From positions 124,001 to 188,000 of the forward strand of contig NZ_SZYH01000001.1 in the NCBI RefSeq assembly GCF_005298175.1: DNA of 64,000 nt. The letters are read 5' to 3'. Made by a program: the position numbers and the translations under genes. Every line of letters begins with the position of its first letter. Within the stretch, counting starts at the first letter, position 1. This document shows, in pieces, positions 43,118 through 54,369 of this stretch. A model generated the notes under the pieces. It saw only the letters and a program-made list of their open reading frames with translations, made no database searches and was not told the DNA's origin. This DNA is from Marinobacter panjinensis (lineage in GTDB: Bacteria; Pseudomonadota; Gammaproteobacteria; Pseudomonadales; Oleiphilaceae).

Positions 43118-45010
43118 ATGACGGTTGAATCGCAAAAAGAGACACTGGGTTTTCAGACCGAAGTTAAGCAACTGCTTAACCTGATGATCCATTCCTTGTA
43201 CTCAAACAAGGAAATCTTCCTTCGTGAGCTGATTTCAAACGCGTCGGATGCAGAAGACAAGCTGCGTTTTGCTGCGCTGAAAGACGACAGCCTATTCGAG
43301 AACGATCCCGAGCTGAAAATCCGCCTGGACTATGACGCCGAAAAGAATACCGTCACCCTGTCCGATAACGGCATCGGCATGACCCGCGATGACGTGGTTC
43401 AGAATCTGGGCACCATCGCACGGTCCGGCACTGCGGAATTCCTCCAGCAGCTTTCCGGTGACGAGAAGAAAGACAGCAAGCTGATTGGTCAGTTTGGTGT
43501 CGGCTTTTATTCTTCCTTTATCGTTGCAGATGCGGTGGAAGTCTTTACCCGTCGCGCCGGTGCGCCCGTCGAAGAAGGTGTGCACTGGGAATCCAAAGGC
43601 GACGGCGAGTTCACCATCGAGAATGTGGATCTGAATGAGCGTGGCACCAAAATCGTTTTGCACCTGAAGGATGACGCGAAGGAATTTGCCGATGGCTTCC
43701 GCCTGCGTAACCTGGTGAAGAAATACTCTGACCATATCTCGTTCCCGGTGGTCATGAAGTCCGAATCCGAAGAAGAGAGCGAGAAGGGCAAGTACGAGAC
43801 CGTTAACGACGCCACGGCTCTGTGGACCCTGTCCCGCAGCGAGATCAAGGATGAAGAGTACAAGGAATTCTACAAGCACATTTCCCACGACTTTGAAGAC
43901 CCGCTGACCTGGTCCCACAATAAGGTGGAAGGCAAGCTGGATTACACCAGCCTGCTGTACATTCCGGGCCGTGCGCCGTTCGACCTCTACAACCGTGAAG
44001 CGCCCCGTGGCCTGAAACTGTATGTGCAGCGCGTGTTCATCATGGACGATGCCGAGCAGTTCCTGCCGTTGTACCTGCGCTTCACCAAGGGCGTGATTGA
44101 TTCCAACGATCTGTCGCTGAACGTCTCCCGTGAGATCCTGCAGAACGACAGCACCGTGGACAGCATCCGCACCGCGGTGACCAAGCGGGTTCTGGACATG
44201 CTCTCCAAGCTGGCGAAGAAAGAGCCGGAGCAATACCAGCAATTCTGGAATGAGTTCGGCACCGTACTGAAAGAAGGCCCGGCAGAAGATTTCAGCAACC
44301 GCGAGAAAATTGGTGGTCTGCTGCGGTTTGCCTCTACCCATACCGGCGAGGAAACCCAGAACGTGTCGCTGGATGAGTACATCGCCCGTATGAAGGAAGG
44401 CCAGAGCAAGATCTACTACATTACCGCTGATAACTTCATGGCCGCCAAGAGCAGCCCTCACCTGGAAGTATTCCGCAAGAAAGGCGTTGAGGTGCTGATC
44501 CTCTCTGACCGGATTGACGAGTGGATGATGGGCTACCTCAACGAATACGATGGCAAACAGTTCCAGGACGTGGCCCGCGGCGAACTGGATCTCGGCGATG
44601 TGGAAACCGAGGAAGACAAGAAGCACCAGGAAGAGGCCACCAAGGAACACAAGGATCTGCTGGAGCGAATCAAGACTGCTCTGACCGACCGCGTCCAGGA
44701 CGTGCGTGTCACCAATCGGCTGACCGATTCACCGGCCTGCCTGGTGGTTGGCGACTTTGACATGGGCGCCCAGATGAAGAAAATCATGGAAGCCGCCGGC
44801 CAGAAAGTGCCAGACAGCAAGCCTATTTTCGAAATCAACGTGGAGCACCCGCTGGTGCAACGCCTTGAGCGCGAGCAGGGCGAAGACCGTTTCAAAGAGC
44901 TGTCTGCGGTGCTACTGGATCAGGCCACTCTGGCCAGTGGCGAGCAGCTGCAGGACCCGGGCGCGTATGTGAGTCGCCTGAACCGGTTGTTGCTTGAGCT
45001 GGCGAACTAA
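43118..45010 (+). CDS. htpG: chaperone HtpG (bacterial Hsp90)
   Basis: An ATP-dependent cytosolic chaperone of 630 residues, normal for the family. The GHKL ATPase domain carries [15 protein letters not shown] (E. coli has NASDA), LSDNGIGMT and [15 protein letters not shown]. The middle domain includes the [10 protein letters not shown] and LNVSREILQ motifs with the catalytic arginine, and the C-terminal dimer domain ends normally. The ATG at 43118 follows CAGGAG. Its sigma-32 promoter is about 180 bases upstream with a hairpin repeat in the leader. Confidence 0.97.
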   Translation: MTVESQKETLGFQTEVKQLLNLMIHSLYSNKEIFLRELISNASDAEDKLRFAALKDDSLFENDPELKIRLDYDAEKNTVTLSDNGIGMTRDDVVQNLGTIARSGTAEFLQQLSGDEKKDSKLIGQFGVGFYSSFIVADAVEVFTRRAGAPVEEGVHWESKGDGEFTIENVDLNERGTKIVLHLKDDAKEFADGFRLRNLVKKYSDHISFPVVMKSESEEESEKGKYETVNDATALWTLSRSEIKDEEYKEFYKHISHDFEDPLTWSHNKVEGKLDYTSLLYIPGRAPFDLYNREAPRGLKLYVQRVFIMDDAEQFLPLYLRFTKGVIDSNDLSLNVSREILQNDSTVDSIRTAVTKRVLDMLSKLAKKEPEQYQQFWNEFGTVLKEGPAEDFSNREKIGGLLRFASTHTGEETQNVSLDEYIARMKEGQSKIYYITADNFMAAKSSPHLEVFRKKGVEVLILSDRIDEWMMGYLNEYDGKQFQDVARGELDLGDVETEEDKKHQEEATKEHKDLLERIKTALTDRVQDVRVTNRLTDSPACLVVGDFDMGAQMKKIMEAAGQKVPDSKPIFEINVEHPLVQRLEREQGEDRFKELSAVLLDQATLASGEQLQDPGAYVSRLNRLLLELAN

Positions 45011-45021
45011 GGCCAGATTAC

Positions 45022-45130
45022 GTAGGTCGGATTAGCGAAGCGTAATCCGACAACCAGGCCGGATGTATCGAACAATTTTGTCGGATTACGACTTCGTCTT
45101 TTATGCCCTTCACGGGTAAATCCGACCTAC
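45022..45130. repeat. REP-like inverted repeat, family 2 copy C, right arm interrupted
   Basis: The left arm GTAGGTCGGATTAGCG and right end AATCCGACCTAC match copies A and B. The right arm has extra sequence (about 45095-45117, including TTTTATGCCCTTCACGGG) between the GTCGGATTACG part and the final AAATCCGACCTAC, so the arms no longer pair along their full length. It separates htpG from the DUF2835 gene. Confidence 0.85.
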
Positions 45131-45142
45131 GAACAAGGTGCT

Positions 45143-45361
45143 ATGCAGCAGATCATTGTGGACGTCGAAATCAGCCCTGACGAGTGGATAAAGCTCTACC
45201 AAGGCACAGCCACCGATGTCCGCACCACGGCCCGGGACGGGCGCTCCGTCCGTTTCCCGGCTCGTATCCTTTCCCGTTTTTACCTCAAAGAGGGCATTCG
45301 CGGCAGCTTCAGAATTCTTTTTGACGACGCCGGGAAGTTCACTTCTATCGAAAGACTCTGA
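45143..45361 (+). CDS. DUF2835 family protein
   Basis: This 72-residue protein starts MQQIIVDVEISPDEWIKLYQG and ends GSFRILFDDAGKFTSIERL, matching the small DUF2835 family of gammaproteobacteria. The family is of unknown function; its conserved features are the central RFPARILSRFYLKEGIRGSF (basic, aromatic) region. The ATG has AAGGTG just upstream, directly after the repeat element. The gap to katG is about 230 bases of AT-rich DNA with no gene. Confidence 0.88.
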   Translation: MQQIIVDVEISPDEWIKLYQGTATDVRTTARDGRSVRFPARILSRFYLKEGIRGSFRILFDDAGKFTSIERL

Positions 45362-45559
45362 TCTTTCACTCCGCCTTTTCAATTAATAAAAGCTCTTGTT
45401 ATTGTATTTTTAATTAATTGTATTAAACGTTCGGTGCTGCGTTAACGTGTTGGTGATACGTCGGATACACCAATAGGCATTCGCTATCCGCGACATAATA
45501 AATACGCAAAGCAAAGCATTTTTTATGTCCTATAGTTAGTGGTGCTTCCTTAAAAGTAG

Positions 45560-47764
<2,205 letters not shown>

Positions 47765-47779
47765 GACCTGCCAGTGAAT

Positions 47780-47802
47780 GGGCACCCCGCCACGGGGTGC
47801 CC
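47780..47802 (+). terminator. hairpin after katG
   Basis: GGGCACCCC (47780-47788) pairs with GGGGTGCCC (47794-47802) around a 5-base loop, 15 bases after the katG stop. The following ATCTATC is only weakly T-rich, so termination may be partial. Confidence 0.6.
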
Positions 47803-47897
47803 ATCTATCAACTTCCCGCCAAATTCCTTACAATCCTCCCCGCCTGATTTTTGATCAGTCCCGATTTGAACAGACCTCTTTCCCCGCTGGAGCACCC

Positions 47898-48869
47898 ATG
47901 CGAATCATCCTCGCCCCGATGGAAGGGCTGGTCGACGCACCTATCCGTGAGACCCTGACGAAAGTCGGTGGAATTGACCGGTGCGTGACTGAATTCATTC
48001 GCGTGACCCACGGCATGCTGCCGCCGAGGGTGTTCTACAAGTACGCTCCGGAACTTCACAACCAGTCGCTTACGGGTGTTGGTACGCCGGTGGCAGTCCA
48101 GCTTCTTGGCTCAGACCCGCAACAGATGGCTCGCCATGGCGAAAAAGCCGCCGAGCTGGGGGCAACCCAGGTGGATATCAATTTCGGCTGCCCCGCGAAA
48201 ACCGTGAACAAACACAAGGGCGGCTGCGTACTGATGCGCGAGCCGGAACTGATGCACGAAATAGTGGCGGCTGTGCGCCAGGCGGTACCCGCGAGCGTGC
48301 CGGTTACCGCAAAAATGCGCCTGGGGTACGACGACCGTTCCATGGGTGTCGCCTGCGCCCAGGCACTGGAAGCTGCCGGCGCCAGGGAGATCGTTATCCA
48401 TGCCCGCAGCAAGGTCGATGGCTATAAACCGCCTGCCTATTGGGAGGAAATTGCCAGGGCCCGGGAAGCGGTCAACACCCATATCATTGCCAACGGTGAG
48501 ATCTGGACCGTGGCGGACTATTGGCGATGCCGGGAGGTTTCAGGCTGTGACGACGTCATGATCGGCCGCGGCCTGATTGCACGGCCGGACCTGGCCCTTC
48601 AGATCAAGGCAAGCCAGCAGGGCGAGGCGGTAGCGGACATGACCTGGCCGGAAGCCGTGGTTCTGGTTGGTGAATACGCCACCGTTCTGCAGGGCTGGCT
48701 GGAAGACCGCTACGTAACCGGTCGTATCAAGCAATGGCTCAATTTCCTGCGCCAGGGCTTTGCCGAGGCTGAAGCTCTGTGGCCACAGGCCCGCAAGATC
48801 CGCCAGGTGGCGCCGATGATGGCCTGCCTCAGGCAGCCGGTACCGATTGCTGATTCCCGCGCCGCCTGA
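47898..48869 (+). CDS. dusC: tRNA-dihydrouridine synthase (DusC type)
   Basis: A flavoenzyme of 323 residues that reduces uridine in tRNA; DusC acts at position 16. It begins MRIILAPMEGLVDAPIRE, has the QLLGSDPQQMARHGEKAAELGATQVDINFGCPAKTVNKHKGG motif with the catalytic cysteine, and the FMN-site IIANGEIW. The DusC subgroup is inferred from the opening APMEGLVD and overall length. The ATG at 47898 follows GGAG; the longer open frame upstream is non-coding leader. Confidence 0.93.
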   Translation: MRIILAPMEGLVDAPIRETLTKVGGIDRCVTEFIRVTHGMLPPRVFYKYAPELHNQSLTGVGTPVAVQLLGSDPQQMARHGEKAAELGATQVDINFGCPAKTVNKHKGGCVLMREPELMHEIVAAVRQAVPASVPVTAKMRLGYDDRSMGVACAQALEAAGAREIVIHARSKVDGYKPPAYWEEIARAREAVNTHIIANGEIWTVADYWRCREVSGCDDVMIGRGLIARPDLALQIKASQQGEAVADMTWPEAVVLVGEYATVLQGWLEDRYVTGRIKQWLNFLRQGFAEAEALWPQARKIRQVAPMMACLRQPVPIADSRAA

Positions 48870-48977
48870 ACGCCGATTCCCGACGTAAATCTTCCCCGCT
48901 GACTACACTGGTACCAATGGCGTTATCGTTCGTATCAGTGTGGTGTCAACAATAAAAAGGTGGGGAGGACGAGTAAC

Positions 48978-49967
48978 ATGTCACAAGGAAATTTTCGCAA
49001 CACCCTGGCCGTCGCCGGGGCGTCTGCCTGTCTTTTGCTGGGCGCAGCCATGTCGGTCCACGCGGATGGGCAGGTGGTCAAAGTCACACCGCTTGGCAGC
49101 CACGATGGAGAGTTCTGCAGCCGTGACAGGGCGCTGGTGTTAGAAGACCCGAACGGCACCCGGATTCTCTACGATGCCGGCAGAACGGTTGCCGGGCCGG
49201 ACGATCCCCGGTTGGGCAGGATCGATGTCATTCTGGTCTCCCATATGCACGGCGACCACGTGGGTGATCAGCGCATCAGTGAAACCAATCAGGGTAGCTG
49301 TGCCTCTCCGGACACCGGAGTGTCCACATTGCCGCAGTCCAATACCGTTGATATCGCGGTCAAAACGAACGCGAAAATTGTCACGGGCAGTGAAATGCCG
49401 GCGTTTTTTGCCGCAAAGTTGAAGGCTGCCGGTGGTGACCCTGAAAACTCCGTGCTGGTGCGTTTTGGTGGTGAGCGGGAGGTTGGTGGTGTGGCCGTAA
49501 CCACCGTACCGGCGGTTCACAGTAACGGCGTTGCCCCCTCGTTCCTGACCGGCCCGCTGGCGGAACATCTGAAAGCGGCGGGCGTGGGTGCCAGCGTAGG
49601 ACCGCCCACCGGCTACGTAGTGACGTTCTCCAACGGGTTGGTGGTGTATCTGTCGGGTGACACCGGCATCACCGCCGAGCAGAAACTGGTGGTCAACGAA
49701 CACTATGGCGCCGATCTGGTGGTGATGAATATCGGTGACACGTTCACCACCGGACCGAAAGAGGCTGCCTACGTGGTCAATGACCTTGTTCGTCCGAAGG
49801 CGGTCATCGCTTCACACGCCAACGAGGCAGCCACCGAAAACGGGGCAGTGCAGGAAGGCACACGTACCGAACAGTTTGTCGGCCTCGCTTCAATGCCCGT
49901 GCACATTCCCCTCAGCGGTAAAACCATGAGCTTTGACAGTAAAGCCCGCTGTACCGAAGGTTGCTGA
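48978..49967 (+). CDS. exported metallo-beta-lactamase-fold hydrolase
   Basis: This 329-residue precursor has a signal peptide (FRNTLAVAGASACLLLGAAMS, cleavage after HA-D). The metal site is HMHGDH, with further likely ligands in VHSNG, SGDTG and SHAN, giving the dinuclear pattern of the superfamily. Many relatives of this UlaG/L-ascorbate-lactonase-like shape are cytosolic; a Sec-exported form suggests a periplasmic substrate, which is unknown. The start at 48978 has GGGGAGGA. Two cysteines near the C-terminus (RCTEGC) could form a disulphide. Confidence 0.85.
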   Translation: MSQGNFRNTLAVAGASACLLLGAAMSVHADGQVVKVTPLGSHDGEFCSRDRALVLEDPNGTRILYDAGRTVAGPDDPRLGRIDVILVSHMHGDHVGDQRISETNQGSCASPDTGVSTLPQSNTVDIAVKTNAKIVTGSEMPAFFAAKLKAAGGDPENSVLVRFGGEREVGGVAVTTVPAVHSNGVAPSFLTGPLAEHLKAAGVGASVGPPTGYVVTFSNGLVVYLSGDTGITAEQKLVVNEHYGADLVVMNIGDTFTTGPKEAAYVVNDLVRPKAVIASHANEAATENGAVQEGTRTEQFVGLASMPVHIPLSGKTMSFDSKARCTEGC

Positions 49968-49989
49968 GACAGAGGACTGGCCCATGCGG

Positions 49990-51006
49990 TCAGTCCTCCA
50001 GATCCGCTGAATAGCGCCCCAGTGTCGCCAGGCTGTTGAGCCTGGCCCTTTTCACCAGGGCAGTCTGGGCGGCCTCCCGGTTCGAGGAAATGCCTGCCCA
50101 GGCCTTTTGTGCCGGCTCCTGTAACGCGCGGCCGTAGGAGAAGCTGAGGTTCCAGGGCTGAGCGGAGCCACTGTTCATGGCATTGAGATTCAGGGTCGCT
50201 TCTTCCGGGGTCTGGCCACCCGACAGAAAGTTGATGCCTGGAACTGCTGCCGGAACGACTCTCCGGAAAACTCTCAGCGTGTGCTCCGCCACTTCCTCCG
50301 GGCTCGCCTTCTTACCGGTGGCATTGCCGGGCGTGACCATGCTGGGCTTTAGGATCATGGTTTCCAGCTCTACCCGATGGCGCCGCAGGGCGTGGAAAAC
50401 CTCGCTGATGACCGCTTCGTTCACATCGGCACTGCGCTCGATGGTGTGGCTGCCATCAATCAGCACTTCCGGTTCCACGATGGGCACGATTCCGCAGGAC
50501 TGGCAGATCGCCGCGTAGCGGGCCAGCACCTCGGCATTGGCTTCAATGGCAGCCTTGCTTGGGTTGATGTCGGTGATGTGATACACGTTACGCCACTTGG
50601 CAAACCGCGCACCCAGTTCCTTGTAGTGCTCCAGCCGCCCGGCCAATCCATCAAGCCCTTCGGTAATCTCGTCTCCGGGTGCGTTCACCATCGGACCCTT
50701 GCCTTTGTCAACCTTGATGCCGGGCACCACGCCCTGGTTGGCGGCTACCGAGGCCAGTGCAGTGCCATCATCCGCGTGCTGGTCCAGGGTTTCCTCAAAC
50801 AGGATGACGCCACTGACAAATTCCCCCAGACCTTCCGCGCCAAGAATCAGGCTGCGGTACTGTCGCCGGTTCTCTTCCGTGGACTCGACTCCGACAGCCT
50901 TGAAACGCTTGGCAATGGTGGGGTTGCTTTCGTCCGCCGCCAGAATGCCTCTGCCCGGCTGAACCAGGGCCTTGATTGTCGCATTGAGTTCGTCCTGAAT
51001 GGTCAT
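49990..51006 (-). CDS. fructose-bisphosphate aldolase, class I
   Basis: A Schiff-base aldolase of 338 residues. It starts with the class I pattern LNATIKALVQPGRGILAADESNPTI and includes KVDKG, the EPEVLIDGSH segment, the lysine motif ILKPSMVTPG and the C-terminal FLSGGQTPEEAT. It cleaves fructose 1,6-bisphosphate without a metal. Length fits the eukaryote-like class I group found in some proteobacteria. The ATG has AAGGAGA. It is divergent from the acyl-reductase-like gene across a 163-base gap. Confidence 0.94.
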   Translation of the reverse strand: MTIQDELNATIKALVQPGRGILAADESNPTIAKRFKAVGVESTEENRRQYRSLILGAEGLGEFVSGVILFEETLDQHADDGTALASVAANQGVVPGIKVDKGKGPMVNAPGDEITEGLDGLAGRLEHYKELGARFAKWRNVYHITDINPSKAAIEANAEVLARYAAICQSCGIVPIVEPEVLIDGSHTIERSADVNEAVISEVFHALRRHRVELETMILKPSMVTPGNATGKKASPEEVAEHTLRVFRRVVPAAVPGINFLSGGQTPEEATLNLNAMNSGSAQPWNLSFSYGRALQEPAQKAWAGISSNREAAQTALVKRARLNSLATLGRYSADLED

Positions 51007-51169
51007 GGTGATCTCCTTAAAGTGCCTGATGAGTCAATAATGGCTTTCAGCTGATTTTTAATTGTAGACGCAGAATCTCAGACCGAAATTTGATCTGGGA
51101 TATAACAGTAACAGATGCAGTCATCTAATCTGGAGACTATAACAACCGTTAATTCTGGAAGGGATAATC

Positions 51170-53230
51170 ATGAAGACCGTGGTGAGTGTCAGCCAGAGAT
51201 CATCCGAGTTTGACTATGATTTTGAGACAGAATTTCTTGGGCAGTCTTTCCGCATCATTCGTATCGGAACGGACGGCGACCTGTCACGAGCCGAGGCCGT
51301 GCTGGATTCCGTAAAAACAGAGGCGGACGCCATTGGCCTGAGCACGATCCATGACCAGTATCACGCCGGCCGCGAGACACTGGAGCATCCGGACATCACC
51401 CGTCTGAAGGCCAGCATTCCTGACAAGCCGGTCACAACCGGCGCGAAATTGCGGGGTATCCTGCAGGAGTGGGCGGTTCGACACACCCAGTCCGAGCTTG
51501 GCCATTTCTTCGACAATGCCCGGGTGCTGTTCATGAACGGCCAGGCCGGCTATCGCGTTGCCAGGGCTTTGTCGGAGTATACGGACAACCTGTTGTTCGC
51601 AGACCCTTATACGGATTTCGGGGTGCCCAGGCTGCTGACGTCATTGGGCCAGCTTGAAACCTACACCGGACTAAGCGCCCCGATGATGTTCAAGCCGGCG
51701 ACGGCAAGGGCGGCGGAGTTTATCCGGCATTTGCCCCTGTTCCGCCTCGGCGAAAAGCTGGTTGCCGGGTCGCTGCGTGAGGCGGTAAAAAGCGCCCACG
51801 TTATCGTTGCTGCGGTGGACGAACTGGGAGATTTCAGCCACGAGCAGCTGGATGGCAAAACGGTCATCACTTCCAGGGTGAATGACCAGGCCCTGGACTG
51901 GATGCGCTCCCGGCGTGTAGCCATGGTGGTTGACTACAGCCCCTGGTTGAATGGCCGGCCGGTGGGTGTGAACGTCCTGGAAGCGATGATCAGCGCAGCG
52001 CTGGCCCGCACTCCAGAACAAATGGGGCCGGATGACTTTCTGGAGGTTATTGAAACCCTGGCACTCAAACCCCGTATTCTTTATCCGGATGGTTATCGCC
52101 GGATTAATCGCTTCGCCTTCGTTATTCACCCCCTGTCGCAGCAGTATCTGACCAAAACACCGCCCCTGGACTGGATTGCCAGCGTTTCGCCGCCGGTTGT
52201 CATGAACATGGTGGAAAAGGCAGTAGCTTATACCCCGCCATTCATTTACTGCAAAGTCACCGGCGTGCAATCACCAACCGGGGACGAAGCCGAAGGCTGG
52301 CTGATTACCGTAGGTGGTACCCCACGGGAAATCATGGCTCATGGCCCGGAATTTACCTACAGCCGCCTGCTGGCCGCTGCCGGGCTGGCAAAAAAACTCG
52401 GTGCACAGATCATGGGCCTTGGCGCCTTTACCAAAGTGGTGGGAGACGCAGGCATTACCGTTGCCAAGCGTGCACCATTGCCGATTACAACGGGCAATAG
52501 CTACTCCGCGTCCGGGGCCCTGTGGGCGGCCCACGAGGCGGTGAAGAAAATAGGGCTGGTAGGCATAGGTCCCAGCGGCAAGATGGCGGGTAAGGCCATG
52601 GTAGTAGGAGCAACCGGCGCCATTGGTTCCGTCTGCGCACGTCTGCTGGCCAAGGCCGTGGATGAAATCTACCTGGCGGCGCCCGAACCGGCAAAACTCC
52701 TGGCCCTGAAAGAAACAATAGAGCGGGAGACGAAGGGCGCCATTGTTCATGTGGCGGGTGCCGCCGACCGCGACCTGGAAAGCATGGACATGATCGTGAC
52801 AGCTACCTCCGGCGCCGGAAAGCGGGTGCTGGACATCATGCGGGTAAAACCTGGTTGCGTGATCACGGATGTTGCGCGGCCACTGGACATCCCCGCGGAA
52901 GACGTTGCCAAACGGCCGGACGTCATGGTGATCGAGTCAGGCGAAATCGAGCTTCCTGGGCATGTTGCCATGAAAGACATCGGCTTGCCCAAAGGAATTG
53001 CCTACGCCTGCCTGGCCGAAACCATTGTGCTGACACTGGAAGGCCGGTTCGAGAACTTTACCCTGGGCCGCAACATCGAGTGGGAAAAAGTCAGGGAGAT
53101 CTACCGGCTCGGCCTCAAACACGGCATGAAGCTGGCGGCCATTTCAGGGGTAAACGGCGTATTCAGCGAAGAGGACTTTGAACGGGTCAGGGTGTTGGCA
53201 GAGCGGGAGAGATCCCGTGCACCCGCCTGA
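51170..53230 (+). CDS. dehydrogenase with C-terminal half like cyanobacterial acyl-ACP reductase
   Basis: A cytosolic protein of 686 residues. The C-terminal half (about 325-670) carries the features of cyanobacterial long-chain acyl-ACP reductase (AAR) in order: LGAFT (417-421), TTGNS (440-444), the nucleotide-binding VVGATGAIGS (478-487), then AYACLAETIVLTLEGRF with Cys614 at the position of the AAR catalytic cysteine, and FTLGRNIEWEKVREI. The N-terminal ~310 residues are an extra domain I do not recognise, with a possible Rossmann-like stretch and the HTQSELGHFFDNARV segment. The ATG follows GGAAGGGA. Automatic pipelines may call this a shikimate-dehydrogenase-like protein. Confidence 0.72.
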   Translation: MKTVVSVSQRSSEFDYDFETEFLGQSFRIIRIGTDGDLSRAEAVLDSVKTEADAIGLSTIHDQYHAGRETLEHPDITRLKASIPDKPVTTGAKLRGILQEWAVRHTQSELGHFFDNARVLFMNGQAGYRVARALSEYTDNLLFADPYTDFGVPRLLTSLGQLETYTGLSAPMMFKPATARAAEFIRHLPLFRLGEKLVAGSLREAVKSAHVIVAAVDELGDFSHEQLDGKTVITSRVNDQALDWMRSRRVAMVVDYSPWLNGRPVGVNVLEAMISAALARTPEQMGPDDFLEVIETLALKPRILYPDGYRRINRFAFVIHPLSQQYLTKTPPLDWIASVSPPVVMNMVEKAVAYTPPFIYCKVTGVQSPTGDEAEGWLITVGGTPREIMAHGPEFTYSRLLAAAGLAKKLGAQIMGLGAFTKVVGDAGITVAKRAPLPITTGNSYSASGALWAAHEAVKKIGLVGIGPSGKMAGKAMVVGATGAIGSVCARLLAKAVDEIYLAAPEPAKLLALKETIERETKGAIVHVAGAADRDLESMDMIVTATSGAGKRVLDIMRVKPGCVITDVARPLDIPAEDVAKRPDVMVIESGEIELPGHVAMKDIGLPKGIAYACLAETIVLTLEGRFENFTLGRNIEWEKVREIYRLGLKHGMKLAAISGVNGVFSEEDFERVRVLAERERSRAPA

Positions 53231-53243
53231 TTTATTGTGTAGG

Positions 53244-53267
53244 TTGGCATAAAGGCAATTATGCCAA
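53244..53267 (+). promoter_or_regulatory. inverted repeat before the EEP-family gene
   Basis: TTGGCATA (53244-53251) and TATGCCAA (53260-53267) are perfect inverse complements with an 8-base loop, ending directly before the GGAGG ribosome-binding site. It could be an operator or an RNA hairpin that affects initiation. Confidence 0.45.
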
Positions 53268-53279
53268 GGAGGCCTTCTG

Positions 53280-54344
53280 ATGACCTATACACTGTTGGCT
53301 GTGGCGCTGGTGCTGCTGGCAGTCACTGTGCTCGGCAAAGTACGGCTTCATGACTGGTGGATACGTGCCTGCGAGTTTCCTCGGGTACAGATAGTCACGT
53401 TGGCCGTGATCACTGCTGTTGCGGCGCTGCTGCTCGGGCAGGGCGAAAAGCAGATATGGATTCTCTCACTGTGCGCCGTGGTACTGGTGCTGCAGTCGTA
53501 CCGGATATTGCCGTGGACAAGGTTCTGGCCCCTTCAGGTTCAGAATGCTGAGCCCGGAAACGAAGAACGTTGCGTTACCTTGATGGTGGCCAATGTACTC
53601 ACCACCAATCGCAACAGCGAAGGGCTGATCCGCCAGGTGCGGGATCAGCAGCCGGATGTGCTGCTGACTCTGGAATCAGACCAGTGGTGGGGTGATCAGC
53701 TCGATGCTGCCTTTGGCGACTGGCATACGATTATTCGTATACCCATGGACAACCTTTACGGTATGCACCTCTATTCTCGTCTGCCTCTTGAAGAAGCAGA
53801 AGTGAAGTACCTGATTCAGGACGATATCCCCTCGATACATGGCTGGCTGAAGTTGCCCAGCGGCGATCGTATCCGTTTACATGCCCTCCACCCGCGCCCG
53901 CCCGCTCCCAGCGAAAGTGAGGAATCCCTGTGGCGTGATGCAGAACTTCTGCTGGTGGGGCAAGAGGTCGAAAAAGGCGGCTATCCTGCAATAGTCGCCG
54001 GTGATCTGAACGATGTTGCATGGTCGAGAACTACGCGTTTGTTCTGTCACATCAGCGGTATGCTGGATCCGCGTCGTGGTCGGGGCACATTCAGTACCTT
54101 TCATGCGGAACGGTGGTACCTCCGTTGGCCGCTGGACCATGTCTTCATCACCGAGCACTTCACCCTCAAGGATATCCGCCGGCTCAAAGCATTCGGCTCT
54201 GATCACTTTCCCATACTGGTAACGCTGTGTTATCGCCCCTCGCGTAAGGACGAGCACGAGGTGCCCGAGGCCGACAGCGAAGAGGTACAGGAAGCCAGCG
54301 AAAATATCCGCGAAGGGAAGGAGCGGGAGCAGGGCGATAGCTGA
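53280..54344 (+). CDS. membrane-anchored endonuclease/exonuclease/phosphatase-family protein
   Basis: The 354-residue protein has three N-terminal transmembrane segments (about 3-20, 37-53 and 58-76) and an EEP-fold domain from about 95 to 325. Fold motifs are MVANVLTTN, LTLESDQWW (catalytic Glu), AGDLND and FGSDHFPI (Asp-His). Such proteins hydrolyse phosphodiesters or phosphates, and the membrane form suggests an envelope substrate. The C-terminal tail is very acidic and charged. It follows the acyl-reductase-like gene by 49 bases on the same strand. Confidence 0.85.
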   Translation: MTYTLLAVALVLLAVTVLGKVRLHDWWIRACEFPRVQIVTLAVITAVAALLLGQGEKQIWILSLCAVVLVLQSYRILPWTRFWPLQVQNAEPGNEERCVTLMVANVLTTNRNSEGLIRQVRDQQPDVLLTLESDQWWGDQLDAAFGDWHTIIRIPMDNLYGMHLYSRLPLEEAEVKYLIQDDIPSIHGWLKLPSGDRIRLHALHPRPPAPSESEESLWRDAELLLVGQEVEKGGYPAIVAGDLNDVAWSRTTRLFCHISGMLDPRRGRGTFSTFHAERWYLRWPLDHVFITEHFTLKDIRRLKAFGSDHFPILVTLCYRPSRKDEHEVPEADSEEVQEASENIREGKEREQGDS

Positions 54345-54369
54345 ATCGCCCTTTTCAAGCCTCGGCTCC

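Noticed and set aside
42853..43128. Open frame across the htpG leader repeat
   Set aside because: It reads through a palindromic repeat element and its translation only reflects that repeat. A similar false frame crosses copy A near 17637-17894.
43292..44650. 452-codon open frame antisense to htpG
   Set aside because: It mirrors the htpG codon pattern, has no recognisable domain, and htpG is complete on the other strand.
51170..53230. Simple shikimate or glutamyl-tRNA dehydrogenase
   Set aside because: The nucleotide-binding site alone would allow it, but the ordered set of LGAFT, TTGN, CLAE and LEGxFxNF motifs fits acyl-ACP reductase better, and the length is far above a shikimate dehydrogenase.
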